Shown piece by piece: positions 26,712-37,899 of a DNA stretch of 64,000 bases. The stretch covers positions 62,001-126,000 of the forward strand of contig NZ_BQHR01000008.1 of the NCBI RefSeq assembly GCF_021601625.1. The letters are read 5' to 3'. Made by a program: the position numbers and the translations under genes. This DNA is from Pseudomonas paraglycinae (GTDB taxonomy: Bacteria; Pseudomonadota; Gammaproteobacteria; Pseudomonadales; Pseudomonadaceae). The number at the start of each line of letters is the position of its first letter. The stretch's first letter is position 1. The notes under the pieces are model-generated. The model was not told the origin of the DNA. It saw only the letters and a program-made list of their open reading frames with translations, and searched no databases.

Positions 26712-27602
26712 TCAGGCCTTGTGCTCCAACAATTTCAGTCCCACCCAGTAACGGGCGAATTGGTACGCGCAACGTCCGTTGCGGTTGCCACGGCCGGTTG
26801 CCCAGCGCACGGCGAGAATGTCCAGCTGTTCGTCGCGCTCCCAGCTCAGGCCGGCCTTGGCGGCCAACTGGCCGATCCAGTGCTCGACGACGTTGAGGAA
26901 ATGTTCCTGGGTAAACGGATAGAACGACAGCCACAGGCCGAAACGATCCGACAGCGCGATCTTGTCTTCTACCGCCTCGCTCGGATGCAGCTCGCCATCG
27001 ACGCGCTTCCAGTTTTCGTTGTCGCTTTCCTTTTCCGGCACCAGATGACGACGGTTGGAAGTGGCGTACAGCAACACGTTGTCAGGTGCCTGTTCGAGCG
27101 AGCCGTCCAGCACGCTTTTCAGCACGCGGTAGTCGCCTTCACCGGACTCGAACGACAAGTCGTCGCAGAACAGCACAAAGCGTTGCGGCAGCTTGGCGAT
27201 CTGCTCCACCACCCGTGGCAGGTCCGCCAGGTGATCGCGCTCGATTTCGATCAAACGCAAACCGGCCTTGGCGTGTTCAGCCAACAGCGCCCGCACCAGC
27301 GACGATTTACCGGTACCGCGCGAACCCCACAGCAGCGCGTGGTTGGCCGGCATGCCGTCGAGAAATTGCTGAGTGTTGCGGCCCAGTTGCTCCAGCTGGC
27401 GGTCGACGCCGATCAGGTCCGACAAGCGCATGTCGAGGCTGACTTCCAGCGGCAGCAGATAACCGCTGCGACCGTCACGCTGCCAGCGTGCGGCGAGGCA
27501 GGTGCCCCAGTCGATGACCGGGCGTGGAGCCGGCAGCAGTGGTTCGATCCGCGCCAGAACCGACTCGGCGCGCTCAAGAAAAGCATTCAATCGGGAATCC
27601 AC
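26712..27602 (-). CDS. DUF815 P-loop ATPase
   Basis: The 296-residue protein has a Walker A (LLWGSRGTGKSSLVRALL, about residue 90), a Walker B-like VLFCDDLSFE and the sensor-like LLYATSNRRHL. This is the DUF815 AAA-like family. Its biological role is not established. The start is the GTG of VDSRLNAFLERAESVL with GAGGAGA 4-5 bases before it, rather than an open frame further upstream. It is cotranscribed with the msrC-like gene. Confidence 0.83.
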   Translation of the reverse strand: MDSRLNAFLERAESVLARIEPLLPAPRPVIDWGTCLAARWQRDGRSGYLLPLEVSLDMRLSDLIGVDRQLEQLGRNTQQFLDGMPANHALLWGSRGTGKSSLVRALLAEHAKAGLRLIEIERDHLADLPRVVEQIAKLPQRFVLFCDDLSFESGEGDYRVLKSVLDGSLEQAPDNVLLYATSNRRHLVPEKESDNENWKRVDGELHPSEAVEDKIALSDRFGLWLSFYPFTQEHFLNVVEHWIGQLAAKAGLSWERDEQLDILAVRWATGRGNRNGRCAYQFARYWVGLKLLEHKA

Positions 27603-27753
27603 GTCTTCTCCTCGGGCTCGTTCACAGTGATGATGGCGGTGCAGCGACGACACACAGCGTTCGAAACCAGTCCCGGCCCTTGTTACAAGGCGCTTCGGGA
27701 ACCCCGGAATCCATGCATGATCGACTATGCTTGAGCAGCGAAGGGAAACGGAA

Positions 27754-30073
<2,320 letters not shown>

Positions 30074-30090
<17 letters not shown>

Positions 30091-30535
30091 TCTGCCCCAG
30101 CAAGTGATCGAGACCGTCGCGCAAGTCATTGAGCCGGTCCAGATCCACCCCGCTGTCGCACAACAGCCGCGCCTTCAACGGCCCGACCTGTTCACGCAGC
30201 GCCTGCCCCTGCGGCGTGAGGCTCAGATGAACCTCGCGTTCGTCCCGGGCCGAGCGCTGACGCTGGACCAGTTGCAGTTGCTCCAGACGTTTGAGCAGCG
30301 GCGTCAGCGTGCCGGAATCCAGTGCCAGACGTTCACCCAGCGCCTTGACCGTCGGCTGCTCCGGCGCGGATTGCTGCCACTCCCACAACACCAGCATCGC
30401 CAGGTATTGCGGGTAGGTCAGGCCAAGCTGATCGAGCATCGGTTTGTAGGCACGGATCACCGCCCGCGATGCGGCATACAACTTGAAGCACAGCTGACTG
30501 TCGAGCTTCAGCGAATCGGCGGACAGGCTGTTCAT
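30074..30535 (-). CDS. ospR: OhrR/OspR-type MarR-family redox regulator
   Basis: The 153-residue winged-helix repressor has the reactive Cys in [13 protein letters not shown] (Cys17), followed by [16 protein letters not shown] and the wing [11 protein letters not shown], all typical of OhrR/OspR. Such proteins release DNA when the Cys is oxidised by peroxide. It is the second gene of an operon with gpx (ATGA overlap). Its 3' end overlaps the convergent sagS by 17 bases. A second family member, ohrR, lies at 45315. A strong candidate operator is in front of gpx. Confidence 0.9.
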
Positions 30536-31017
30536 TTGAGCAGGGCTTCGATCTCGCGGCTCAGATCCTGCGGCTTGGTGGCCGGGGCGAAGCGCTTGAC
30601 CAACTGGCCGTCCTTGCCGATCAGGAACTTGGTGAAATTCCACTTGATGCCCTGAGAGCCCAGCACGCCTGGCGCGCGTTTCTTCAACTGCACGAACAGT
30701 GGATGCGCGCCGTTACCATTGACTTCGATCTTCTTGAACAGCGGGAAGCTGACACCGTAGTTCAGCTCGCAGAACTCGCTGATGGCGCCCTCGTTGCCCG
30801 GCTCCTGCTTGCCGAACTGATTGCACGGGAAGCCCAGCACCACCAGGCCCTGATCCTTGTAGGTCTGCCACAGTTCTTCAAGGCCTTTGTACTGCGGCGT
30901 GAAACCGCATTTGCTGGCGGTGTTGACCACCAGCACTGCCTTGCCGGCGAAATCGGCGAGGGTCTTCTGCTCGCCTTTGATGGTGGTGCACGGAATGTTC
31001 AGCAGGTTATCGCTCAT
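30532..31017 (-). CDS. gpx: glutathione peroxidase
   Basis: The 161-residue enzyme has the peroxidatic Cys in NTASKCGFTPQY (Cys36), LGFPCNQFGKQEPG and KWNFTKFLIG. It is the Cys-containing, thioredoxin- or glutathione-dependent type that reduces peroxides. It starts at MSDNLLNIPC, the first gene of the gpx-ospR operon. The stop overlaps the ospR start, as expected for coupled translation. Confidence 0.93.
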   Translation of the reverse strand: MSDNLLNIPCTTIKGEQKTLADFAGKAVLVVNTASKCGFTPQYKGLEELWQTYKDQGLVVLGFPCNQFGKQEPGNEGAISEFCELNYGVSFPLFKKIEVNGNGAHPLFVQLKKRAPGVLGSQGIKWNFTKFLIGKDGQLVKRFAPATKPQDLSREIEALLK

Positions 31018-31061
31018 GGTGCGCACTCTTGAAAAATGGGTAGACGGCAAAAATAGCGAGC

Positions 31062-31085
31062 AATTGAATTGTGTGCAATTTAATT
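31062..31085. promoter_or_regulatory. OspR/OhrR-like operator palindrome before gpx
   Basis: A 24-base palindrome with arms AATTGAATTG and CAATTTAATT around TGTG has only one mismatched pair. The core AATTG-N4-CAATT resembles OhrR-family operators. It sits 45-68 bases before the gpx start, in position for promoter repression, between gpx and the end of msrB. Confidence 0.65.
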
Positions 31086-31119
31086 ATTCGAAAGGCGACC
31101 CATGGATCGCCCGTATCGG

Positions 31120-31515
31120 TTACTCGCGCGGCACCAGGTCCAGGCACACCGAGTTGATGCAGTAACGCAGGCCGGTCGGCGGCGGACCGTCAGGGAATAC
31201 GTGGCCCAGGTGCGCATCGCACTTGGCGCATTTCACTTCGGTGCGGATCATGCCGTGGCTGGTGTCACGGATTTCGGTCATGGCGCTCTCGCCGATCGGC
31301 GCGTAGAAGCTTGGCCAGCCGCAACCGGAATCGAATTTGGTCTTGGAATCAAACAATGGCTCGTTGCAGCAGACGCAGTGATAGACACCGTCAGTCTTGG
31401 TGGCGTTGTATTTACCGGAGAACGGTCGCTCGGTAGCACTGAGACGGCACACGTTGTATTGCTCGGGGTCGAGCATCGCCCGCCATTCTTCCAGGGTCTT
31501 TTCAATCTTTTCCAT
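31120..31515 (-). CDS. msrB: peptide methionine-(R)-S-oxide reductase MsrB
   Basis: The 131-residue enzyme contains the zinc-binding CxxC pairs (HCVCC and CAKC), the GCGWPSFY motif and the catalytic Cys in RYCINS. It repairs methionine-R-sulfoxide in proteins. A GTG-ATG-ATG run begins the frame; the ATG at 31515 is best placed relative to GAGG. A terminator-like hairpin lies in the leader (31532-31570). Transcription is toward gpx-ospR, with about 100 bases between. Confidence 0.93.
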   Translation of the reverse strand: MEKIEKTLEEWRAMLDPEQYNVCRLSATERPFSGKYNATKTDGVYHCVCCNEPLFDSKTKFDSGCGWPSFYAPIGESAMTEIRDTSHGMIRTEVKCAKCDAHLGHVFPDGPPPTGLRYCINSVCLDLVPRE

Positions 31516-31534
31516 CATCACACCTCAGCGGCTG

Positions 31535-31570
31535 AAAAAGCCCGATCTGTACCTTTTCCACGGATCGGGC
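31535..31570 (-). terminator. terminator-like hairpin just upstream of msrB (possible attenuator)
   Basis: On the minus strand an 11-bp stem with one mismatch and 9-base loop is followed by TTTTT, ending about 20 bases before the msrB start. It faces the msrB direction. It would stop transcription arriving from the divergent alaA side or attenuate the msrB leader. Confidence 0.5.
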
Positions 31571-31740
31571 GGCACGTATGATTGCGCCTCGTCACACGCC
31601 AGTCTGGCAGCGGGTTCCTGCGCATTCAAACGGATTGTTGGAAACCGCCGCTCGAGACACTTGCCTGTGTGAAGACGCAGGATTCCCAGCACGGTTGTCC
31701 ACCCGCCGCCTGGATCGTTCATTTTCGGGATCACATCGCC

Positions 31741-32952
31741 ATGCAGTTCAGCAAATCGAACAAGCTCGCCAACGTCTGCTACGACATTCGCGGCCCGGTG
31801 CTCAAGCACGCCAAACGCCTGGAAGAGGAAGGCCATCGCATCCTCAAGCTGAACATCGGCAACCCGGCGCCCTTTGGTTTCGAAGCGCCGGACGAAATTC
31901 TCCAGGATGTGATCCGCAACCTGCCGACCGCCCAGGGCTACAGCGATTCCAAAGGCCTGTTCAGCGCGCGCAAGGCGGTGATGCAGTACTACCAGCAGAA
32001 GCAGGTCGAAGGTGTCGGCATCGAGGACATCTACCTGGGCAACGGCGTGTCCGAGCTGATCGTGATGTCGCTGCAGGCGCTGCTCAACAACGGCGACGAA
32101 GTGCTGGTGCCGGCGCCGGACTACCCACTGTGGACCGCAGCCGTGAGCCTGGCCGGCGGTAACGCGGTGCATTACCTGTGCGACGAGGGCGCCGACTGGT
32201 TCCCGGACCTGGCCGACATCAAGGCCAAGATCACCCCGAACACCAAGGCGATGGTGATCATCAACCCGAACAACCCGACCGGCGCGGTGTATTCGAAAGA
32301 AGTGCTGCTGGGCATGCTCGAGCTGGCCCGTCAGCACAACCTGGTGGTGTTCTCCGACGAGATCTACGACAAGATCCTCTACGACGACGCCGTGCACATC
32401 TGCACCGCTTCGCTGGCCCCGGACCTGCTGTGCCTGACCTTCAACGGTCTGTCCAAGTCGTATCGCGTGGCGGGTTTCCGTTCCGGCTGGATCGCCATTT
32501 CCGGGCCGAAACACAACGCTCACAGCTACATCGAAGGCATCGACATGCTGGCCAACATGCGTCTGTGCGCCAACGTGCCGAGCCAGCATGCAATTCAGAC
32601 CGCACTCGGCGGCTACCAGAGCATCAACGATCTGGTGCTGCCACAAGGTCGCCTGCTGGAACAGCGCAACCGTACCTGGGAATTGCTCAACGACATTCCC
32701 GGCGTGAGCTGCGTGAAGCCGATGGGCGCACTGTACGCGTTCCCGAAGATCGACCCGAAAGTCTGCCCGATCCACAACGACGAGAAATTCGTGCTCGATC
32801 TGCTGCTCTCCGAGAAGCTGCTGGTAGTGCAAGGCACGGCGTTCAACTGGCCGTGGCCTGACCACTTCCGCGTGGTCACCCTGCCGCGGGTCGATGACCT
32901 GGACATGGCCATCGGTCGCATCGGCAACTTCCTCAAGTCCTACCGCCAGTAA
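31741..32952 (+). CDS. alaA: alanine transaminase AlaA-like PLP aminotransferase
   Basis: The 403-residue class I/II aminotransferase has NIGNPAPFGFEAP near the start, INPNNPTGAVYS, and the PLP-binding lysine in NGLSKSYRVAGFRSGW. Length and sequence match AlaA/YfbQ, which makes alanine from pyruvate and glutamate. The start MQFSKSNKLANVCYDIRGPVL at 31741 fits the family. An upstream in-frame extension is rejected. It is divergent from msrB. Confidence 0.92.
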   Translation: MQFSKSNKLANVCYDIRGPVLKHAKRLEEEGHRILKLNIGNPAPFGFEAPDEILQDVIRNLPTAQGYSDSKGLFSARKAVMQYYQQKQVEGVGIEDIYLGNGVSELIVMSLQALLNNGDEVLVPAPDYPLWTAAVSLAGGNAVHYLCDEGADWFPDLADIKAKITPNTKAMVIINPNNPTGAVYSKEVLLGMLELARQHNLVVFSDEIYDKILYDDAVHICTASLAPDLLCLTFNGLSKSYRVAGFRSGWIAISGPKHNAHSYIEGIDMLANMRLCANVPSQHAIQTALGGYQSINDLVLPQGRLLEQRNRTWELLNDIPGVSCVKPMGALYAFPKIDPKVCPIHNDEKFVLDLLLSEKLLVVQGTAFNWPWPDHFRVVTLPRVDDLDMAIGRIGNFLKSYRQ

Positions 32953-32960
32953 CCGGCGCT

Positions 32961-32991
32961 CAGTGCGCAACGGCCCGAACGTTGCGCACTG
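32961..32991 (+). terminator. hairpin downstream of alaA
   Basis: A perfect 12-bp stem (cagtgcgcaacg / cgttgcgcactg) with a 7-base loop starts 8 bases after the alaA stop. No T-run follows. Confidence 0.5.
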
Positions 32992-33107
32992 TCTGATTCA
33001 GCAACACTTCTGCTCCGCCCCTCCTCCAGCACCTTCTACACTTGCGACTCATACGAATCATGCGTGCCTGACGCAATGAGACCGGGTGCCGTGTGCCTGT
33101 CATCCAT

Positions 33108-33152
33108 ACCGGATTCAGCAGTGGGAAATATCCCATGCCCGACAAATCCGGT
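33108..33152. repeat. nested inverted repeat between alaA and htpX
   Basis: An outer 8-bp pair (accggatt / aatccggt) encloses an inner 5-bp pair (tggga / tccca). It lies in the roughly 300-base gap before the htpX promoter. It might be an operator or a small structured RNA; no gene was found here. Confidence 0.4.
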
Positions 33153-33181
33153 GTAGGACACAGTTTGAAATAGTCACTCGG

Positions 33182-33210
33182 TTGAATCGCCAGGTGCCGC
33201 GCCTTATATA
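33182..33210 (+). promoter_or_regulatory. candidate htpX promoter
   Basis: TTGAAT and TATATA are separated by exactly 17 bases, a good sigma-70 layout, 45 bases before the htpX start. The GGTTGAAT box also partly resembles a heat-shock -35, but no CCCCAT-type -10 follows. Confidence 0.6.
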
Positions 33211-33255
33211 CCCCGCAGTACGCTACATCTTTAGCTTGAGGAGATTTCTACAACC

Positions 33256-34143
33256 ATGATGCGCATCCTGCTGTTTTTGGCCACTAACCTGGCGGTCGTG
33301 CTGATAGCCAGCATCACCCTGAGCCTTTTTGGCTTCAACGGGTTCATGGCGGCCAACGGGGTTGATCTCAACCTCAGTCAGCTGCTGGTTTTCTGTGCAG
33401 TCTTTGGTTTTGCCGGTTCCCTGTTCTCGCTGTTCATCTCCAAGTGGATGGCGAAGATGAGCACCAGTACCCAGATCATCACCCAGCCACGCACTCGCCA
33501 CGAGCAATGGCTGCTGCAAACCGTCGAGCAACTGTCCCGGGAAGCCGGGATCAAGATGCCCGAGGTGGGGATTTTCCCGGCCTATGAAGCCAACGCCTTC
33601 GCTACCGGCTGGAACAAGAACGACGCACTGGTCGCAGTCAGCCAGGGTTTGCTTGAGCGTTTCAAGGAAGATGAAGTGCGGGCCGTGCTGGCTCACGAGA
33701 TCGGTCACGTGGCCAATGGCGACATGGTCACCCTGGCGCTGATCCAGGGCGTGGTGAACACCTTCGTGATGTTCTTCGCGCGTATCATCGGCAACTTCGT
33801 CGACAAGGTGATCTTCAAGAACGAAGAAGGCCAAGGCATGGCCTACTACATCGCGACCATCTTCGCCGAGCTGGTGCTGGGCATTCTGGCCAGCGCCATC
33901 GTGATGTGGTTCTCGCGTAAACGCGAGTTCCGTGCCGACGATGCAGGTGCCCGCCTGGCCGGTACCGGCGCGATGATCAACGCCTTGCAACGCCTGCGCG
34001 CCGAACAAGGCCTGCCGGTGCACATGCCGGACACCCTGAACGCCTTTGGCATCAACGGTGGCATCAAGCAAGGGTTCGCCCGCATGTTCATGAGCCACCC
34101 GCCGCTGGAAGAGCGTATCGACGCCCTGCGTCGTCGCGGCTGA
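33256..34143 (+). CDS. htpX: membrane zinc protease HtpX
   Basis: The 295-residue protein has two N-terminal membrane helices (about 4-24 and 37-57), the catalytic HEIGH (about residue 150) and further hydrophobic segments (about 160-180 and 195-215), with the third zinc ligand in [11 protein letters not shown]48 proteases like HtpX help degrade damaged inner-membrane proteins under heat or envelope stress. Two adjacent ATGs begin the frame after GAGGAG. Confidence 0.95.
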   Translation: MMRILLFLATNLAVVLIASITLSLFGFNGFMAANGVDLNLSQLLVFCAVFGFAGSLFSLFISKWMAKMSTSTQIITQPRTRHEQWLLQTVEQLSREAGIKMPEVGIFPAYEANAFATGWNKNDALVAVSQGLLERFKEDEVRAVLAHEIGHVANGDMVTLALIQGVVNTFVMFFARIIGNFVDKVIFKNEEGQGMAYYIATIFAELVLGILASAIVMWFSRKREFRADDAGARLAGTGAMINALQRLRAEQGLPVHMPDTLNAFGINGGIKQGFARMFMSHPPLEERIDALRRRG

Positions 34144-34162
34144 TCAAACCGGCGCACCAACG

Positions 34163-34193
34163 AAAAGGCCCGCAGTGATGCGGGCCTTTTTTT
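34163..34193. terminator. bidirectional terminator
   Basis: A perfect 12-bp stem (aaaaggcccgca / tgcgggcctttt) with a 4-base loop is followed by TTT. It lies between the convergent htpX and tpm. Confidence 0.9.
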
Positions 34194-34202
34194 GCCTGTC
34201 GA

Positions 34203-34856
34203 TTACGCCCCGGAAATCCGGTAGACCCGCTCTTCCAGCCGAGTTACGCCGGCTTGCACGAACTTCCAGCTGTCACCGAGCACATCCTGCTCCTCCAGCA
34301 TCTCGACACGCCAGACACTGCCCAGCAAACGCTGCACTTCGGCATCGTCTACGGAAAATGGCGGCCCGGGCATCTGCGACTGGTCATAATCCAGCGTCAC
34401 CAACAGCCCTCGGCATGTCGGCAAAAGACCCTGCAAGTGCGCCGCATAACGCTCGCGCATCGCGGGCGGCAAGGCGATCACCGCCGCCCTGTCATACAGT
34501 GCGGTGCAACCGGCAACATCATCTGCCGTCAGCGAGAAGAAATCCCCGCACCACAACTCGATCGCGCCCGCGCGATAAACCTTGAAACCGCCTTGCTCGC
34601 TCACCCGCGGCTGCAATTGCTGCTCAATAAAGAAGTCTTCCACGGCCTTCTCCGACAGCTCGACACCAAGCACCTGATGACCTCGGCCGGCGAGCCACAG
34701 CAGATCCAGGCTTTTACCGCACAACGGCACCAGCACACGCGCCTGCGCCGGGATGGCCAGCTCGGGCCAGTGCCGCTGCAAATACGGGTTCACCTCAGGC
34801 TGATGAAAGCCGATCTGGTTCAATTCCCATTTCTTGTGCCAAAACTCCGGCTGCAT
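34203..34856 (-). CDS. tpm: thiopurine S-methyltransferase
   Basis: The 217-residue SAM-dependent methyltransferase has [20 protein letters not shown] at the start and [28 protein letters not shown] as the SAM site, the bacterial TPMT signature. In Pseudomonas, Tpm methylates selenium and tellurium compounds and thiopurines. The start [10 protein letters not shown] follows AGGAGG. It is divergent from the DOPA-dioxygenase-like gene. Confidence 0.93.
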   Translation of the reverse strand: MQPEFWHKKWELNQIGFHQPEVNPYLQRHWPELAIPAQARVLVPLCGKSLDLLWLAGRGHQVLGVELSEKAVEDFFIEQQLQPRVSEQGGFKVYRAGAIELWCGDFFSLTADDVAGCTALYDRAAVIALPPAMRERYAAHLQGLLPTCRGLLVTLDYDQSQMPGPPFSVDDAEVQRLLGSVWRVEMLEEQDVLGDSWKFVQAGVTRLEERVYRISGA

Positions 34857-34958
34857 GCATCCTCCTAAGAATTCGATCAAAAGACGTTAAAACTTATATT
34901 GGAATTAGATCAATGAACTGACTGAAGATGGGTCATCTTAACGCTCAGGAATCCTTCC

Positions 34959-35726
34959 ATGTTTCCCAGCCTGTTTATCTCTCACGGCTCGCCCATGCTG
35001 GCGCTGGAGCCCGGTGCCAGCGGTCCGGCCCTGGCGCGGCTGGCGGCCGAACTGCCACGCCCGAAAGCCATCGTCATCGTTTCCGCCCATTGGGAAAGCC
35101 ATGAGCTTCTGGTCAGCAGCCATGCGCAACCGGAAACCTGGCACGACTTCGGCGGTTTCCCCCGCGCGCTGTATGAAGTGCAGTATCCGGCACCGGGCAA
35201 TCCGCAAATGGCCCGCGAGGTTGCCGATCTGCTGACCGCCAACAACCTGCCGGCGCGTCTCGACCCGCAACGACCGTTCGATCACGGCGTGTGGGTTCCG
35301 CTCTCGCTGATGTACCCGCAAGCCGACATCCCGGTGGTTCAGGTTTCCCTGTCCAGCCGTGGCGGCCCGGCGTTGCAGAACCGCGTCGGTCAAGCGCTGG
35401 CCAGTCTGCGCGAACAGGGCATTCTGTTGATCGGCTCCGGCAGCATCACCCACAACCTGCGGGAACTGGACTGGCACGCTGGCCCGGAAAGCGTCGAGCC
35501 GTGGGCCCGGGATTTCCGCGACTGGATTGTCGACAAACTGGCTGCCAACGACGAAGCCGCATTGCACGATTACCGCCAGCAGGCACCGAACGCCGTGCGC
35601 AGCCATCCAAGTGATGAACATCTGCTGCCGCTGTACTTTGCCCGCGGCGCTGGCGGCGACTTCAGCATTGCCCATCAAGGTTTCACCATGGGCGCACTGG
35701 GCATGGACATCTACCGCTTCGGCTGA
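34959..35726 (+). CDS. ygiD: 4,5-DOPA-extradiol-dioxygenase-like protein (YgiD/LigB family)
   Basis: The 255-residue protein belongs to the class III extradiol dioxygenases: LFISHGSPMLALEPG with the metal His, RPFDHGVWVPLSLMYP, and GSGSITHNLRELDW. E. coli YgiD opens the ring of L-DOPA in vitro. The natural substrate is unknown. The start is at ATG 34959. A strong terminator follows. Confidence 0.87.
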   Translation: MFPSLFISHGSPMLALEPGASGPALARLAAELPRPKAIVIVSAHWESHELLVSSHAQPETWHDFGGFPRALYEVQYPAPGNPQMAREVADLLTANNLPARLDPQRPFDHGVWVPLSLMYPQADIPVVQVSLSSRGGPALQNRVGQALASLREQGILLIGSGSITHNLRELDWHAGPESVEPWARDFRDWIVDKLAANDEAALHDYRQQAPNAVRSHPSDEHLLPLYFARGAGGDFSIAHQGFTMGALGMDIYRFG

Positions 35727-35744
35727 TGCCCAAATCGCAGGCAA

Positions 35745-35775
35745 AAAAAATCCCCGAACCAGTCGGGGATTTTTT
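35745..35775. terminator. bidirectional terminator
   Basis: A stem of aaaaaatccccga with tcggggatttttt and a 5-base loop. It lies between the convergent dioxygenase and DEAD-box helicase genes. Confidence 0.9.
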
Positions 35776-35803
35776 ATGTTCGATCAATCAGCCCAGAGGC
35801 GGA

Positions 35804-37477
35804 TCAATCTTCGCGGTAGCGACGCAGTTTCAGCTGCTTGCCGGCAACGCGAGTGTCCTTCAGTTTGGTCAGGAGCTTGTCCAGACCATCTTCCGGCAGC
35901 TCGACGAGGCTGAAGCTGTCACGCACCTGGATGCGACCGATGGCTTCACGTGCCAGACCACCTTCGTTGAGGATGGCGCCCAGCAGGTTTTTCGCCGCGA
36001 TACCGTCACGCGCGCCCAGCGCGGTACGGCAACGGGCACGGCCTTCGCCCAGTGGCATCGGAGCACGACGCTCGCGGTCACCACGGTCCGGACGATCACC
36101 GGAACGCTCAGGACGGTCGCCACGCGGTGCGCTGTTCGGCACCAGTGGACGTTCCTTCTCGATCGCTGCCAGGTTCAGCGCCTGACCATTGGTGGCCTTG
36201 CGCAGCAGAGCGGCAGCCAGGGCACGCGGGGTGCAACCGATGTCGGCGGTCAGGCGATCCAGCAGATCACCGTGAGTCGATTCGGCGTCAGCCACCAGCG
36301 GCGACAGGCTGTTGGTCAGTTTCTTGATGCGGGCATCGAGAACGGCCTGGGCGTCCGGCAGACGCACTTCGGCAACTTTCTGACCGGTCACACGCTCGAT
36401 CACTTGCAGCATGCGGCGCTCACGCGGAGTCACCAGCAGCAGCGCGCGGCCTTCGCGACCGGCACGGCCGGTACGGCCGATACGGTGCACGTAGGATTCC
36501 GGATCGTACGGCATGTCCACGTTGAAAACGTGGGTGATGCGCGGAACGTCCAGACCACGGGCGGCAACGTCGGTCGCTACAACGATGTCCAGACGGCCAT
36601 CTTTCAGCGAGTCGATGACGCGCTCACGCTGGTTCTGGGCGATGTCGCCGTTCAACGCGGCGGCTTTGTAGCCTTTGGCGTCGAGGGCGCTGGCCAGATC
36701 CAGGGTCGCTTGCTTGGTGCGCACGAACATGATCAGAGCGTCGAAATCTTCCACTTCCAGCAAGCTGAGAACGGCAGAAGTCTTCTGGTCAGCGTGAACC
36801 AACAGGTGAGCCTGTTCGATCGCGGTAACGGTCTGGGTCTTGCTCTGGATCTTCACGTGCTTTGGATCGCGCAGGTGACGCTCGGCGATGGCACGGATCG
36901 ATTGCGGCAGGGTCGCCGAGAACAATACGGTCTGACGGGTTTCCGGCATGGCCTTGAAGATGACTTCGAGGTCGTCCATGAAGCCCAGTTTGAGCATTTC
37001 GTCTGCTTCGTCGAGAACCAGGTGGTTCACGGTCTGCAGTACTTTTTCGTCGCGACGCAGGTGGTCGCACAGACGGCCCGGAGTGGCGACAACGATCTGT
37101 GCGCCATTACGGATTGCTTTCAATTGTGGGCCCATCGGCGCGCCGCCGTAGACAGCCACAACAGTCACGCCCGGCATTTGCTTGGCGTAGGTTTCGAAAG
37201 CGGTTGCAACTTGTAGCGCCAACTCACGAGTTGGGGCCAGGATCAGAGCTTGCGGCTCGCGCTTGGACGGATCGATGCGGTGCAGGATAGGCAGGGCAAA
37301 GGCAGCGGTTTTACCGGTACCGGTTTGCGCCTGACCAATCATATCGTGACCGGCGAGGATGATCGGGATCGACTGCTGCTGAATGGCCGAAGGCTCTTCA
37401 TAGCCGGTAGCGACTACTGCAGCGACAATATTGGGATGAAGTTCAAGAGCGGCGAAGCCGCCGATTTCCTGGGTCAT
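35804..37477 (-). CDS. deaD: DEAD-box RNA helicase, DeaD/CsdA type
   Basis: The 557-residue protein has all helicase motifs: AQTGTGKT, PTRELALQ, TPGRL, DEAD, SAT and HRIGRTGR, followed by an Arg/Asp/Gly-rich linker (about 430-480) and a C-terminal DbpA/CsdA-like RNA-binding domain. Such helicases help ribosome assembly and mRNA decay in the cold. The start MTQEIGGFAALEL is used; an upstream extension looks non-coding. A likely promoter 220 bases away suggests a long leader. Confidence 0.92.
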   Translation of the reverse strand: MTQEIGGFAALELHPNIVAAVVATGYEEPSAIQQQSIPIILAGHDMIGQAQTGTGKTAAFALPILHRIDPSKREPQALILAPTRELALQVATAFETYAKQMPGVTVVAVYGGAPMGPQLKAIRNGAQIVVATPGRLCDHLRRDEKVLQTVNHLVLDEADEMLKLGFMDDLEVIFKAMPETRQTVLFSATLPQSIRAIAERHLRDPKHVKIQSKTQTVTAIEQAHLLVHADQKTSAVLSLLEVEDFDALIMFVRTKQATLDLASALDAKGYKAAALNGDIAQNQRERVIDSLKDGRLDIVVATDVAARGLDVPRITHVFNVDMPYDPESYVHRIGRTGRAGREGRALLLVTPRERRMLQVIERVTGQKVAEVRLPDAQAVLDARIKKLTNSLSPLVADAESTHGDLLDRLTADIGCTPRALAAALLRKATNGQALNLAAIEKERPLVPNSAPRGDRPERSGDRPDRGDRERRAPMPLGEGRARCRTALGARDGIAAKNLLGAILNEGGLAREAIGRIQVRDSFSLVELPEDGLDKLLTKLKDTRVAGKQLKLRRYRED

Positions 37478-37703
37478 GGGTCTGCCTCTAAGTGCATCCG
37501 CAAAGACCCATGCTCCAAAGCTGCACATGCCGTGTTGAGACTCAAGAGTCGCCCTGGCAGCTTTGTCGGCGGGGATTTGCGAAAACGAATGAATGAAAAA
37601 GAATCGTCAAGGAAGAGCCCGCAGTGCGGACGTGCAGCCGAAGCTGACTTCGGGGAATTGCGCTACCTAAACGCGGCCCGGTTAAAGGCCGGCGCGCACT
37701 ATA
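37478..37703 (-). promoter_or_regulatory. probable deaD promoter and long 5' leader
   Basis: On the minus strand a strong -10 TATAGT lies at 37698-37703; the -35 is weak. Transcription from there would give a leader of roughly 215 bases. It includes a hairpin (ccgaag / cttcgg, 37638-37653). Long structured leaders are typical of cold-induced DEAD-box mRNAs. The rest of the gap to 37899 holds nothing else recognised. Confidence 0.45.
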
Positions 37704-37899
37704 CCGGAATTTGCCCAAAAAGGGAGCTTTTTTTATCGGCGAAATACAGTTGTCACCGCTGTGTAACGGGGTTTTGCGGATAATCGGGCAAAGGTCTATT
37801 TTTCAAAGACCCCGGCCCTGCGGGCGATGGCGCTTAAACGATTCACCGACGTGCGGCATCTGGTCGCTGCACCTTTTCTTCCCCTGCGAGGAAACACCC

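Noticed and set aside
31525-32970. 481-codon open frame antisense to alaA
   Set aside because: Shadow frame with no motif; alaA is complete.
35726-37216. 496-codon open frame antisense to the DEAD-box helicase gene
   Set aside because: Shadow frame; the helicase motifs on the other strand are complete.
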